Shown here: piece by piece, positions 15,967-25,131 of the stretch
Layout: every line of letters begins with the position of its first letter
Numbering within the stretch: position 1 is the stretch's first letter
Assembly: GCF_018255755.1 (NCBI RefSeq)
Contig: NZ_CP073766.1
Coordinates: 4,030,001-4,094,000 of the forward strand
DNA from: Chitinophaga sp. HK235
GTDB taxonomy: Bacteria; Bacteroidota; Bacteroidia; Chitinophagales; Chitinophagaceae
DNA length: 64,000 nt
Direction: 5' to 3'
Notes under the pieces: model-generated
What the model saw: the letters and a program-made list of their open reading frames with translations, nothing else
Database searches by the model: none
Told to the model about the DNA's origin: nothing
Translations under genes and position numbers: made by a program

Positions 15967-18030
15967 CTATAACGTTTGCATTAGTTGCAACTGAAAAAAA
16001 GTTTTCTTGCTGCCCGCTATTGCATCCCAGCCAGTACCAATTACCTGTTTTCCAGGATAAATTGTCTGATGGACACGCATCCAGCACGACAGCTGTTTGT
16101 TCACCTTATACTTCACATTCAGATAATACTGCCATCCCCGCCCATACACCTGAGATACCGCATTGTCATATAGTACACTGCGTTCATAGGCATACATGCG
16201 GGTATCATAATTATCGGTTTGAAAACGCGCCAGCCTGGCATTCATTGTTATCGGCCACCGTGGCAGCCGGCAGGCTATATCACCATAAAACATCCAGCCT
16301 GTCTGGCTACCTGTGGCAGCCATATATCGACTGTATTCTGCCCGTACTTTAAAAGACCAGTATTGCCTGTACTGGCAATCTCCCTGAAATCGTATATGCG
16401 TTGTAGTTATATCTGATAATATCTTTAATGCATTACCGGACACCAGCAGATTCTCTTCATATTTTCTGCTGTTCAACCGCAGCAGGAAACGTTTCTTTTT
16501 ATCCGGTGCATAAGTTAGCTGTAACAAAAACTCAGATCCATCAGACGGAGCATCTGCCCTGTATTTTAGCCAGGGAAAATGAAAGATATCTGCATAGGCG
16601 TCCAGCTTACATCGGGGTGTAACCTGTACTGTAAGGCCTGTATACAAACCTTTTTCGTTGACAGTCCGGTAGTTATCCCCAAACCCTTTGGCATAAAAGG
16701 ACTGGTAGGCTTTATCATAGTACCGGTATACGACCGACATATCCACCGCGGGCGACAGACTGGTCAGTATTCCCTGTACCAGGGCAGGTTTTCTGTTATC
16801 ACTCACCGCTGCTTCTCCAAACAGGTGCACATTTTTCCAGTAAGCTGCGTAGTCTACACTGGCACCGGTCAGCTCAGCACCGTTGAACTCAAACTGATTA
16901 TAAGGGTGCTGTTCCTTTTGCAGCGCCGGTGTAAGCCGGTGTGAGATTACATTGACACCTACCTGCCAACGCCGGGTTTGGTAGCGTATATTTCCACCGC
17001 TGCTCAGTTGCTGTATACTCCCTTTCTTCGATATTTCAGTGAGGGTACGGTGATAGCCACTGCTCACCAGTGAAGTGGCCGATATATCCTGCAAGGTATC
17101 TGCAGCATTGAGACTTCCATCGAGCTGGCGCCAGGAAGCCAGGATGGTTATCTGCCATGTTTTCTGCTGCCAGGTGGCGGCAGCCCCTCTGAAAAAGTAA
17201 TACTCTCCTGCCGAAGTATAGGGCCGTAGTATCTCTCCTTCCCTTTTTATCTGCATGACTGCAGCTCCTTTGCCGTAGGCCTGCGATTGCCAGTTGAGTA
17301 GTCCCTGCCCCAGGTTGGCCGTAAAATCACCGATAGCCACCGCTTTAAGCCGGCCTATATTCCGCAGAAACAGATGCGCACTGTAGAAATCAAAACCGTA
17401 TTGACGGCGGTAGCCGCCCCATGGTTCCCCTGCATCCTTTTCCATGGTAATACCCCAGCTGATATAACGGGGAAAGCTATAGCGGTATCTTAACAATACC
17501 TTATCAGGACTACCCCTGTACATCGCCGGCGTACTGCCGGTATACTCATATCCACGTGCTTTCTCCAGCTGCCTGCTATAACGGAGCAGCCACACATGAT
17601 CACCTTTATGCAGGTAGTCGTGCCAGGTATAATGAGGAGCCAGATCATCGCCTACCCTGATATAGGGCAGCAGCTGCCGGATCAGATCCGGCTCAAACCC
17701 AGGCACCGCCTGCAATTCATAGATACTCACGAGATTCCCCAGCAAACGCCGATAGGCTATAAAATTACCGATCTGCAGTGCGGTCAGCATTCCTAACGAC
17801 TGCAATGTAGCCTCATCTGCGGTATTGAGCTGTATCTTATGACGGGCGTAAGCTTCCAGCCGCTGCCAGTTGGCATCGTCTTCCGGCAGCGCGTCATTGC
17901 CGGCTGTTTCGTTTTCCAGGGCATTTTCCATCAGGGGTGGCATGGATTCTTCCTGCCGGGCTTCTGCCTTCAGCCAGCTACCACACAACAATAGCACGCT
18001 GCCTATCATTCTGTAGAGTCCCGCTGCCAT
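15967..18030 (-). CDS. Helix-hairpin-helix (ComEA-like) protein with beta-rich outer-membrane domain
   Basis: About 687 residues from ATG 18030; two starts compete. ATG 18030 gives MAAGLYRMIGSVLLLCGSW, a signal peptide with an arginine. ATG 18009 overlaps the upstream stop as ATGA. The longer frame to 18207 lies wholly inside the upstream gene. After the signal and an acidic linker comes a ComEA-type HhH pair (about residues 67-125; QLNTADEATLQSLGMLT... and VPGFEPDLIRQLLPYI), known to bind DNA in other proteins. The remaining 550 residues are rich in alternating aromatic strands (YRYSFPRYISWG, LKAVAIGDFTANLGQG), as in an outer-membrane barrel. A role in DNA uptake or handling at the outer membrane is an inference. 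Confidence 0.75.
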   Translation of the reverse strand: MAAGLYRMIGSVLLLCGSWLKAEARQEESMPPLMENALENETAGNDALPEDDANWQRLEAYARHKIQLNTADEATLQSLGMLTALQIGNFIAYRRLLGNLVSIYELQAVPGFEPDLIRQLLPYIRVGDDLAPHYTWHDYLHKGDHVWLLRYSRQLEKARGYEYTGSTPAMYRGSPDKVLLRYRYSFPRYISWGITMEKDAGEPWGGYRRQYGFDFYSAHLFLRNIGRLKAVAIGDFTANLGQGLLNWQSQAYGKGAAVMQIKREGEILRPYTSAGEYYFFRGAAATWQQKTWQITILASWRQLDGSLNAADTLQDISATSLVSSGYHRTLTEISKKGSIQQLSSGGNIRYQTRRWQVGVNVISHRLTPALQKEQHPYNQFEFNGAELTGASVDYAAYWKNVHLFGEAAVSDNRKPALVQGILTSLSPAVDMSVVYRYYDKAYQSFYAKGFGDNYRTVNEKGLYTGLTVQVTPRCKLDAYADIFHFPWLKYRADAPSDGSEFLLQLTYAPDKKKRFLLRLNSRKYEENLLVSGNALKILSDITTTHIRFQGDCQYRQYWSFKVRAEYSRYMAATGSQTGWMFYGDIACRLPRWPITMNARLARFQTDNYDTRMYAYERSVLYDNAVSQVYGRGWQYYLNVKYKVNKQLSCWMRVHQTIYPGKQVIGTGWDAIAGSKKTFFQLQLMQTL

Positions 18031-18794
18031 ATGATAGTGGTTGAAGGTGTAATGCCCAACTGCGGGTGAAAGCCGGCTGCAAACATAATACGCAGCGCAT
18101 GCCAATAAATGTTGACACCAGCATAATGAAAGGGCGCCCTGGTGGCTATTCCCCATTGCAATGCCAGTGGCGGTGCTATCCTGTAACTGGCTGTTGCTCT
18201 CATCCATGCGGCTTCATCGGCGGCTTTGACCACTTCGGCAGTCAGCAAAAAACTGGCAGCTGCTTCCCATCCGATACCGGCACTGTAAACAGCAGGCTGC
18301 TGTGGTGAATAATATATCCGCAGACCAATATGCCAGCATATACCGGGATGATACAGCATGCCACCGGTCACCGAAGGATAGCCGCGGGAGCCATATCCCG
18401 GCAAAACTTCCGTTTCATAATTGAATCCTATCCCCAGGCCTACCCTGCGACCCAGCGACCTTCCATATGCCAGTGCGGCGCTTTGCCGGTAGTAAGCACT
18501 GCTACCTATCCTCGAAAGCTGCAATCCAAACGCACCGGCACCCACAGGAAAGGCCGCCATGGCCATATACAGCGGAAGCTCCTGCAACCGGAATCTTTGT
18601 TCTGCATACAAGCCTGCTGAAAATGTACGTAAACAGGATAATCCCGCAGGTTGATAAGCGGCTGATGCCACATCCTGAAAATGACGGCTGTAACTGCCAC
18701 TGCCAATATCCTTTCCCAGTGGCATCCATAAAGACTGTGCAGATGTTACTAACATACAAGGCACACAAACAATGGTCAATAGCAATATCTTCAT
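18006..18794 (-). CDS. Secreted/outer-membrane beta-barrel-like protein of unknown function
   Basis: 262 residues from M8 of the open frame (MKILLLTIVCVPCMLVTSAQS), chosen because it begins a clean signal peptide cleaved after TSAQ; the frame opens at 18815. The mature part is rich in Gly, Ala, Tyr and short beta strands (GAFGLQLSRIGSSAYYRQSA, VGLGIGFNYETEVLPGYG), resembling PorV/PorQ/FadL-like barrels of about 14 strands. There is no catalytic motif. It precedes and overlaps the HhH-barrel gene, so the two are translationally coupled and probably act together in the outer membrane. Confidence 0.7.
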   Translation of the reverse strand: MKILLLTIVCVPCMLVTSAQSLWMPLGKDIGSGSYSRHFQDVASAAYQPAGLSCLRTFSAGLYAEQRFRLQELPLYMAMAAFPVGAGAFGLQLSRIGSSAYYRQSAALAYGRSLGRRVGLGIGFNYETEVLPGYGSRGYPSVTGGMLYHPGICWHIGLRIYYSPQQPAVYSAGIGWEAAASFLLTAEVVKAADEAAWMRATASYRIAPPLALQWGIATRAPFHYAGVNIYWHALRIMFAAGFHPQLGITPSTTIIWQRDSTE

Positions 18795-18924
18795 TGCAAA
18801 AAAAGGGTTTAACAAAAAATATATCGGTCAACAAACATTCACTGTTCAACAAAAATATGTCCTGCGAAGCAGACAAATGTTAATCACATCTTAACGTGAA
18901 AAAAATTTTCTCCTGAAAAAACAA

Positions 18925-18954
18925 AACCCCGTCTGGCGCAAGCCGGACGGGGCA
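18925..18954 (-). terminator. Intrinsic terminator after the deoxynucleoside kinase
   Basis: 11-bp GC-rich stem (18927-18937 with 18942-18952, one G-U pair; CCCCGTCTGGC/GCCGGACGGGG) with a GCAA tetraloop; on the minus strand it is followed by TTTTGTTTTTT. It ends the trpS/dNK transcripts. Confidence 0.85.
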
Positions 18955-18978
18955 ATTATCTGTTCTTCCAGTCAGTGA

Positions 18979-19614
18979 TCAGAAGAGGCCGTAGAGCTGA
19001 GAATCAATCCTGGAAATAATTTCACCCAGGTCTTCATCGCTTTCGGGAAATTTATTTTTGTCAATATCAATCACCAGCAACGGACCTTCATCATATTTTT
19101 CAATCCAGTTGTTGTAATATTCGTTCAGGCGTTTCAGATAGTCGAGCCGTATATTCTCTTCATATTCTCTTCCTCTTTTCTGAATCTGTGCTACCAGGGT
19201 CGGTACGGAAGCCTGCAGATAGATCAGCAGGTCCGGCGGTTTCACCATGCTTTTCAGCGTTTGGAAGAAGTTGAAGTAGTTATCGAAATCCCGTTTGGTC
19301 ATCAGGCCCATTTCGTAGAGGTTGGGTGCAAAGATATGCGCGTCCTCATAGATGGTACGGTCCTGTATCACAGTGTCTTTCCCGTTCTGGATCTCCAGCA
19401 GTTGTTTTAATCTTCCGTTGAGGAAGTATATCTGCAGATTAAAAGACCAGCGGGGCATATCTTCATAAAAATCGTTGAGATAGGGATTGTGCTCTACATC
19501 TTCATACTGCGGGTGCCATTTATAGTGGCGGCAAAGCATTTCGGTGAGCGTGGTTTTACCAGCGCCGATATTGCCGGCGATCGCGATATGTTTGATTTTA
19601 TTTTGTTTTGCCAT
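18979..19614 (-). CDS. Deoxynucleoside kinase
   Basis: 211 residues. P-loop GNIGAGKTTL near residue 14, then EDVEHNPYLNDFYEDMPRW and NLQIYFLNGRLKQLLEI with the dNK family substrate-site residues, QDRTIYEDAHIFA with the catalytic ED/DR motif (about residues 85-97), and the arginine-rich lid QKRGREYEENI. It phosphorylates deoxyadenosine/deoxyguanosine (possibly deoxycytidine) in nucleotide salvage. The length is typical for bacterial dGK/dAK enzymes; exact base preference cannot be read here. It is 50 bp downstream of trpS on the same strand and may share its transcript. Confidence 0.92.
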   Translation of the reverse strand: MAKQNKIKHIAIAGNIGAGKTTLTEMLCRHYKWHPQYEDVEHNPYLNDFYEDMPRWSFNLQIYFLNGRLKQLLEIQNGKDTVIQDRTIYEDAHIFAPNLYEMGLMTKRDFDNYFNFFQTLKSMVKPPDLLIYLQASVPTLVAQIQKRGREYEENIRLDYLKRLNEYYNNWIEKYDEGPLLVIDIDKNKFPESDEDLGEIISRIDSQLYGLF

Positions 19615-19664
19615 GCTAATTGATAGGTCGTTATTATTGAAAATAGCTACCAGTACTGACTATC

Positions 19665-20669
19665 TCAATAATAGTTTAAACCGATAAGTTTTCTGGCCTG
19701 TTGCAAAGTTTGTGCCGCATTTGCCCTTGCTTTTTCAGCACCTTCCTTCATGATTTTACGCAGATAGGTAGTGTCTTGCTGCAGGGATTTTGCTCTTTCG
19801 CGGATGGGCGCAATAAATTTCACCATGTCCTCACCCAGCTGTGTTTTCATATCGCCGTAACGGATAGTTCCCGCGTTATAGGCATCTATGTAAAACTGAA
19901 CAGTATCAGGAGCAGACACCAGTTTCATGATTTCGATCAGGTTCTGTACGGATTCAGGCATCGGTTCACCAGGAACACCACCGCTGGCCGTTTGTGCTTT
20001 TTTTAGCTTTTGGCGGATCTTATCATCTTCATCAGAGAGATAGATGGTGGACATTTCGTTTTCGCTCTTGCTCATTTTGCCGCCTTTGCCATCGAGGCTC
20101 AGGATACGTACCAGGTTATCCCCGTAGTTGAAAGCTTCCGGTTCAGGAAACAGTTCTCCATAGCGGCTGTTGAAGCGCTGGGCGAAGTTCCGGGCCATTT
20201 CCAGGTGCTGGCCCTGGTCTTTGCCTACCGGTACTTTTACGGCACGCTGGATCAGGATGTCCACGCTCATCAGCACAGGGTAGGTCAGCAGGCCGGCGTT
20301 CACGTTGTCGGGTTGCTGTCTTACCTTGTCTTTGAAGGTAGGGACTTTCTCCAGTTCTCCCATATAGGCCAGCGTATTCATCAGCAGGTACAGTTCTGCT
20401 ATTTCCGGGATGTCGCTTTGTACGTACAGGGTCACTTTCTCCGGATCGAGGCCCGAAGCGATATTTTCCGCCAGTACCCGCATTACATTGGTTTGCAGGT
20501 CTTTCGGATTCGGGTGGGTAGTCAGGGAATGCCAGTCTGCCACAAAAAAGTAGCAGTTAAATTCTTCCTGCATCCGGATATAATTACGGATAGCGCCAAA
20601 ATAGTTGCCTAAATGCAAATAACCGGTGGGGCGAATGCCACTCACCACAATTTCTTTTTCTGTAGCCAT
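19665..20669 (-). CDS. trpS: Tryptophan--tRNA ligase
   Basis: 334 residues from M5 of the frame (MATEKEIVVSGIRPTGYLHL); the frame itself opens at 20681, and the family N-terminus favours the later ATG. Class I signatures are present: GYLHLGNYFGAIRNY (HIGH-like) and GGKMSKSEN (KMSKS). The motif VPVGKDQGQHLEMARNFA binds the tryptophan-AMP site. It charges tRNA-Trp with tryptophan. It is upstream of and close to the deoxynucleoside kinase gene, with no apparent functional link. Confidence 0.96.
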   Translation of the reverse strand: MATEKEIVVSGIRPTGYLHLGNYFGAIRNYIRMQEEFNCYFFVADWHSLTTHPNPKDLQTNVMRVLAENIASGLDPEKVTLYVQSDIPEIAELYLLMNTLAYMGELEKVPTFKDKVRQQPDNVNAGLLTYPVLMSVDILIQRAVKVPVGKDQGQHLEMARNFAQRFNSRYGELFPEPEAFNYGDNLVRILSLDGKGGKMSKSENEMSTIYLSDEDDKIRQKLKKAQTASGGVPGEPMPESVQNLIEIMKLVSAPDTVQFYIDAYNAGTIRYGDMKTQLGEDMVKFIAPIRERAKSLQQDTTYLRKIMKEGAEKARANAAQTLQQARKLIGLNYY

Positions 20670-20773
20670 AACAAGGCGCAATTTAAATAATCGCTGCTAG
20701 CTTTCAGCACCCCATAGGATACTGTTCTGTAAAAAAATTATAACAAATTGCCGAAAAAGGCGCTGGGCAAAAG

Positions 20774-20803
20774 TTGAAAGCTCTCCGTTTATCCCTATTT
20801 TTG
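20774..20803 (+). promoter_or_regulatory. Promoter of the gatC operon
   Basis: TTG (20774-20776), a 19-bp spacer, then TATTTTTG (20796-20803): a near-full match to the Bacteroidota -33/-7 consensus, 53 bp before the gatC ATG. Confidence 0.65.
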
Positions 20804-20856
20804 AGATACCATCATTTTACCCGATATATTTTATTATTTTTTGATTTAATTTGATT

Positions 20857-21147
20857 ATGGAAGTGAACGACGCCCTGGTGCAACAGTTATCAGATCTGGC
20901 CCGACTTGAATTTAACGAGCAGGAAAGAGCGGAGATCCGTGGGGATCTGCAGCGGATGATCACTTTTGTGGAGAAGTTGAACGAACTGGATACCACCAAC
21001 GTAGAACCCTTGTTACACCTCACGGCCGACTATAATGTATTCCGGGAAGACAGGGTGATACCTTCCATAACCCGGGAAGAAGGCCTGCAAAACGCACCTG
21101 CAGCCACCCCAGAATATTTCGAGGTGCCGAAAGTCATAAAGAAATAA
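20857..21147 (+). CDS. gatC: Aspartyl/glutamyl-tRNA amidotransferase subunit C
   Basis: 96 residues from ATG 20857 (an in-frame TTG at 20851 adds two residues). The GatC pattern is clear: VQQLSDLARLEFNEQERAEI, LQRMITFVEKLNELDTTNVE with PLLHL, and R-EDRV near the end. GatC wraps and stabilises the GatA-GatB transamidase that converts Glu-tRNA-Gln or Asp-tRNA-Asn. GatA and GatB are not in this window. It heads a run of five closely spaced genes; the ABC ATPase begins 5 bp after its stop. Confidence 0.93.
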   Translation: MEVNDALVQQLSDLARLEFNEQERAEIRGDLQRMITFVEKLNELDTTNVEPLLHLTADYNVFREDRVIPSITREEGLQNAPAATPEYFEVPKVIKK

Positions 21148-21152
21148 TCACC

Positions 21153-21878
21153 ATGCAAAAGTCCGTTATCCACCTGGAAGACATCAGAAAAAGTTATTTT
21201 CTCGGCAAAAATGAATTGCCGGTACTCAAGGGGGTATCCCTGGACATCTTTAAAAATGAGTATGTGGCCCTTATGGGACCTTCCGGCTCCGGCAAGTCCA
21301 CACTCATGAACATCCTCGGATGCCTGGACACCCCTACCAGTGGCCGTTATATCCTGAGTGGCCACGATGTAAGCAAAATGGAGGATAATGATCTGGCCTC
21401 CGTTCGCGGAAAGGAAATAGGCTTTGTTTTCCAGCAGTTTAACCTCATGCCCCGCCTCACAGCCCTTGAAAATGTGGCCGTTCCGCTGATATATGCCGGC
21501 ATCGGTAAAAAAGAAAGGGAAGAAAAGGCCCGCCTGATGCTCGAAAAGGTAAAACTCGGCGACCGTTACAAACACAAACCCAACGAACTCTCCGGTGGAC
21601 AGTGCCAGCGTGTGGCCATCGCCCGTGCCCTGGTAAATGACCCCGCCCTCATCCTCGCCGACGAACCTACCGGTAACCTCGATACCAAAACATCCATCGA
21701 GATCATGGAAATATTCGGCCACATCCACGCTTCCGGCAACACGGTTGTACTCGTTACCCACGAAGAAGATATCGCCGAGCACGCCAGAAGAGTTATCCGG
21801 CTGAGAGACGGTATTATCGAATCCGACAGGATCAACGGGAAAAAAGAGGCCCACTCCGGGACGATAACGACCCCGTAA
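21153..21878 (+). CDS. ABC transporter ATP-binding protein (LolD/MacB type)
   Basis: 241 residues. Walker A GPSGSGKST (about 41-49), Q-loop VFQQFNLMPRL, signature LSGGQCQRVAIARAL, Walker B ALILADEPTGNLD and the H-loop VTHEED are all intact. The EPTGNLDTKTS form is typical of ATPases that work with FtsX-like permeases such as LolCE, MacB or FtsE partners. No permease is adjacent; an FtsX-like permease occurs at 37689-38924 and could be its partner, though this cannot be shown. It is 5 bp after gatC and 21 bp before the adenosyltransferase. Confidence 0.93.
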   Translation: MQKSVIHLEDIRKSYFLGKNELPVLKGVSLDIFKNEYVALMGPSGSGKSTLMNILGCLDTPTSGRYILSGHDVSKMEDNDLASVRGKEIGFVFQQFNLMPRLTALENVAVPLIYAGIGKKEREEKARLMLEKVKLGDRYKHKPNELSGGQCQRVAIARALVNDPALILADEPTGNLDTKTSIEIMEIFGHIHASGNTVVLVTHEEDIAEHARRVIRLRDGIIESDRINGKKEAHSGTITTP

Positions 21879-21899
21879 TTCGTATTTTGCATAAAAAAC

Positions 21900-22460
21900 A
21901 TGTCGCTTAAGATATACACCAAAACAGGCGATAAAGGGAAAACATCCCTTATCGGCGGTACCAAAGTGCCCAAAAGTGACCTCCGCATCGATGCCTATGG
22001 CACCGTGGATGAACTTAATTCCTACATCGGCCTGGTCAACGACTACATGGCAGACCCCGACACCAAAAACCTCCTGAAGGAAATACAGGACCGTTTGTTT
22101 ACCGTCGGCGCTGCACTCGCCTGCGACCCCGATAAGGAAACCAAAATGAGAATACCCGACCTTCATGAGGCAGACATCCAGCTGCTGGAATCCAGCATCG
22201 ATAAAATGAATGATGAACTGCCGCCCATGAAACACTTTGTACTCCCTGGTGGCCATGTAGCCGTATCTACCTGCCATATCGCCCGCTGCGTATGCCGTCG
22301 CACTGAAAGACTCTGTGTAGGTATGCAGGAACACAATATGTTCATCGAACCACTCGTACTCAAATATATCAACCGCCTCAGCGACTACCTCTTTGTACTC
22401 GCCCGCTGGACCGGACACAAACTCGGCGTGGAAGAAATTCCCTGGAAACCGAGGGTATAG
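21900..22460 (+). CDS. Cob(I)alamin adenosyltransferase, PduO type
   Basis: 186 residues. The PduO/MMAB motif KIYTKTGDKGKTSLIGG at the N-terminus binds ATP; RIDAYGTVDELNSYIGL, the arginine-rich CRRTERLCV and NRLSDYLFVLAR complete the family pattern. It transfers adenosyl from ATP to cob(I)alamin, making coenzyme B12 for enzymes such as methylmalonyl-CoA mutase. It is placed between the ABC ATPase and riboflavin synthase with 21-bp gaps, so it is part of the gatC transcript. No cobalamin riboswitch is visible upstream. Confidence 0.95.
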   Translation: MSLKIYTKTGDKGKTSLIGGTKVPKSDLRIDAYGTVDELNSYIGLVNDYMADPDTKNLLKEIQDRLFTVGAALACDPDKETKMRIPDLHEADIQLLESSIDKMNDELPPMKHFVLPGGHVAVSTCHIARCVCRRTERLCVGMQEHNMFIEPLVLKYINRLSDYLFVLARWTGHKLGVEEIPWKPRV

Positions 22461-22481
22461 TTTTTTTCTTAAATTCGCTTC

Positions 22482-23069
22482 ATGTTCACAGGAATCATAG
22501 AAACACTAGGAGAAGTAATATCCACACGCAAAGAAGGCAGCAACCTGGTCATCACCCTGCAATCATCTATCGCCGGTGAATTAAAAGTAGACCAGAGCGT
22601 TTCCCATAACGGTGTATGCCTTACCGTTACCAACGTACAGGGCAACACCTACGAAACCGTAGCCGTAGCCGAAACACTGCAGAAAACCAATCTCTCCCTG
22701 CTCGTACCCGGCCATAAGGTAAACCTGGAAAGAGCCATGGTATTCAACGGACGCATCGACGGACACCTGGTACAGGGACACGTAGACGGTACCGGAACCT
22801 GCATTTCCCGCGACGAACAAAACGGCAGCTGGCTGTACCGCTTTACCTATCCGTCCGAATTTGCCGGACTGATTGTGGAAAAAGGCAGTATCTGCATGAA
22901 CGGTATCAGCCTCACTTGCTTTGATATCACCGACAAGGAGTTCTCCGTGGCCATCATACCATATACTTTCTCCTTTACCAATGTTCAGTTCATGCGCCCA
23001 GGACATCTTATCAACCTGGAGTTTGATATACTCGGCAAGTACGTTGCCAGACAAATGTCCGTACGATAA
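22482..23069 (+). CDS. ribE: Riboflavin synthase, alpha subunit
   Basis: 195 residues, made of two homologous lumazine-binding barrels: MFTGIIETLGEV and SHNGVCLTVTNV in the first, DGHLVQGHVDGTG at the joint, and GSICMNGISLTCFD in the second. It dismutates two 6,7-dimethyl-8-ribityllumazine molecules into riboflavin and the pyrimidine precursor. Length and motifs match trimeric RibE. It is 21 bp after the adenosyltransferase and 12 bp before the next gene. There is no FMN riboswitch in front of it. Confidence 0.96.
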   Translation: MFTGIIETLGEVISTRKEGSNLVITLQSSIAGELKVDQSVSHNGVCLTVTNVQGNTYETVAVAETLQKTNLSLLVPGHKVNLERAMVFNGRIDGHLVQGHVDGTGTCISRDEQNGSWLYRFTYPSEFAGLIVEKGSICMNGISLTCFDITDKEFSVAIIPYTFSFTNVQFMRPGHLINLEFDILGKYVARQMSVR

Positions 23070-23081
23070 ACACCGGATAGC

Positions 23082-23765
23082 TTGAAAAAACACCTGCTGC
23101 TGACCGCATTCATGCTAATCAACCTGCTGGCCCGTGCCCAGCAGGTTAAAGCCATTCGTATCAACGCCTGGTACGATACCACTGCTATCTCCGAATTATA
23201 CGACCGCGTGCCCATTGGACTGCAATATACCTACAGCGACAACAGCACCCGGCAAACCACCGGCCTGCTGCAGGGCAACCTGCGCTGGAATAAAATACAG
23301 GTCAGCTCCTCCAATGGCCAGGTACAAAACGGTATCCTCTCCTTTAACCGGCAGCAACTGGCACAACAACATTATCGTATAACCCTCACCGTCACCAGCG
23401 AAGGTAATCCTCCGCTGGAAGCTACCATCACCCTGCCACACCTGACAGGCATGCGTTTTAACCACTACGCAGACAGCATCAAGCGGGACATCCGTTATTA
23501 TATCAATGTGGAAGGGAAATTCAGCAGTGGCAGAGTACTACCGCTGGATACCGCACAGCTGCTTTTCAAGACTTCTGCCGGCCAGGTCCTTGGGCAGGAC
23601 CTGTTAATAGAGAGAAACGATACTGTTAAAACAGTTACAATAGATGCCTGGTACAAACCCAACCCCGATATGTTTATTCATTCGGTTGTACCGGTAAAAC
23701 AAATGCCCGATCCCGATCTTCCGCCACCGCCAGGACGGCCGGCGCCAAGAGGTCGCAGGCAATAA
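23082..23765 (+). CDS. Secreted protein of unknown function
   Basis: 227 residues from a TTG start at 23082, which is supported by a clean signal peptide (MKKHLLLTAFMLINLLARAQ, cut near residue 20) and by the 12-bp spacing from ribE. The mature part has short beta-strand patterns and one KRDIRYYINVEGKFSSGRV segment; the C-terminus is a proline/arginine tail (PPPPGRPAPRGRRQ). I recognise no domain. It is probably periplasmic or attached to the outer membrane. It is the last gene of the gatC run and ends 4 bp from the convergent DUF58 gene, with no terminator between them. Confidence 0.7.
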   Translation: MKKHLLLTAFMLINLLARAQQVKAIRINAWYDTTAISELYDRVPIGLQYTYSDNSTRQTTGLLQGNLRWNKIQVSSSNGQVQNGILSFNRQQLAQQHYRITLTVTSEGNPPLEATITLPHLTGMRFNHYADSIKRDIRYYINVEGKFSSGRVLPLDTAQLLFKTSAGQVLGQDLLIERNDTVKTVTIDAWYKPNPDMFIHSVVPVKQMPDPDLPPPPGRPAPRGRRQ

Positions 23766-23769
23766 TATG

Positions 23770-25122
23770 CTAAATCAGCGTACGCGCTTTTAATTCCAGG
23801 TATTTATTCACCACATTCAGCGTCAGCTGCTCTGGTGTGCTCAGTAGTGACATGATCCCGTATTTGGCCAGCTCTTTCACGATCAGCTTTTTATCGTAGG
23901 CAAACTTCTGGGCAATCGTCTGTTTGTAAATACCTTCCACATCCTGCGCTTCCTGTTCAGTCACCTTCTTCAATTCCGTATTCTCAAAAAACACGACCAG
24001 CACCAGATGGTATTTGGCCAGCCGGCGCAGAAAAGGCAACTGCCGGTGCAGGCTCGACATCGATTCAAAATTGGTGAACAATATCAGCAGCGAACGTTGT
24101 GACAAGTGACTGCGCAACTGTACGCTCAATGCTTCGTAATCACTTTCCTGCCACTTTGTTTCCTGGGCATACAACGACTCCAGAATCTTATTAAGCTGTA
24201 CTTTTTTATTGCTGGCCGGCAACACTTCCACAGCCTGTTCAGTAAAAGCCACCAGCCCCGCTTTGTCGCCCTTGTTCAACGCTACATTACTGAACACCAG
24301 CGATGCATTGATAGCATAATCCAGCAAAGTCATCCCCTCAAAAGGCATCTTCATGGTGCGCCCTTTGTCTATAACACAATATACCTGCTGTGATTTTTCT
24401 TCTACATAATTATTCACCATCAGGTTACCGGAACGGGCAGTCGCTTTCCAGTTGAGCATCCGCACATCATCTCCTTTTGTATAAGGCTTGATATGATCAA
24501 ACTCCATACTATGGCCTATCACCCGTCGTTTGTGCTCACCCGTTTCATTCAGCCTGTTCATATAGGAATACAGAGAGTGGTGCCGCAGTTGCTGAAAACT
24601 GGGATATACATTCACAGTTTGTTCCGTATCAAAAATCAATCGTCTGTTTACAATACCCAACGCACTTTGCATAAATACATTGGTGTAACCAAACTTGTAT
24701 TCTCCTCTTTCAACGGGCCTTACTACATACCGGAAAACATGTTCTGCTCCCGCTGTAATCTTTGCCTGCAGCGAAAAATTCCGGTCCTGAAACTGGAAAG
24801 GCAGTTCGTCTACGACAGTTACCAATACCGGGAAAGGATAACGATTGGTACAGGTGATCAGTACCTCATTTTCATCTCCATTGCTGAAACGGGCACTGGC
24901 CACGCGTCTGGCTTCCAGGATGCTCACTGGTCTCATCACCAGCAGTATCATGTCGAGCAGTAATAAAGCCAGCAGAATACCCAAAGCCAGTATAGCAATA
25001 TTGAGCAGTCCCGGCACAAAAAAGGCGATGATAAACAACAGTATGTTGACACCTAACCCAAGATAGAGGCGGTTGGTGAAAAACAGCTGCTGGTATAAAT
25101 TATTTCTGACAGATGAAGACAT
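23770..25122 (-). CDS. DUF58 protein (vWA-like, membrane anchored)
   Basis: 450 residues. Two N-terminal TM helices (about 17-36 and 38-60) precede the DUF58 motif FDHIKPYTKGDDVRMLNWKA (about 208-227) and a vWA-like domain. The usual MIDAS DxSxS is replaced by DKGRTM (about 250), a common DUF58 variant that may not bind metal. It is the last gene of a five-gene operon and follows the MoxR gene by 9 bp; MoxR ATPases are thought to act on vWA partners such as this. Role inferred from family context only. Confidence 0.9.
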   Translation of the reverse strand: MSSSVRNNLYQQLFFTNRLYLGLGVNILLFIIAFFVPGLLNIAILALGILLALLLLDMILLVMRPVSILEARRVASARFSNGDENEVLITCTNRYPFPVLVTVVDELPFQFQDRNFSLQAKITAGAEHVFRYVVRPVERGEYKFGYTNVFMQSALGIVNRRLIFDTEQTVNVYPSFQQLRHHSLYSYMNRLNETGEHKRRVIGHSMEFDHIKPYTKGDDVRMLNWKATARSGNLMVNNYVEEKSQQVYCVIDKGRTMKMPFEGMTLLDYAINASLVFSNVALNKGDKAGLVAFTEQAVEVLPASNKKVQLNKILESLYAQETKWQESDYEALSVQLRSHLSQRSLLILFTNFESMSSLHRQLPFLRRLAKYHLVLVVFFENTELKKVTEQEAQDVEGIYKQTIAQKFAYDKKLIVKELAKYGIMSLLSTPEQLTLNVVNKYLELKARTLI

Positions 25123-25131
25123 AGTTAAAGC

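Noticed and set aside
21030..22418. 462-codon minus-strand open frame
   Set aside because: It is antisense to the ABC ATPase and adenosyltransferase genes, whose motifs are unambiguous. The frame has no recognisable domain and is a codon-bias shadow.
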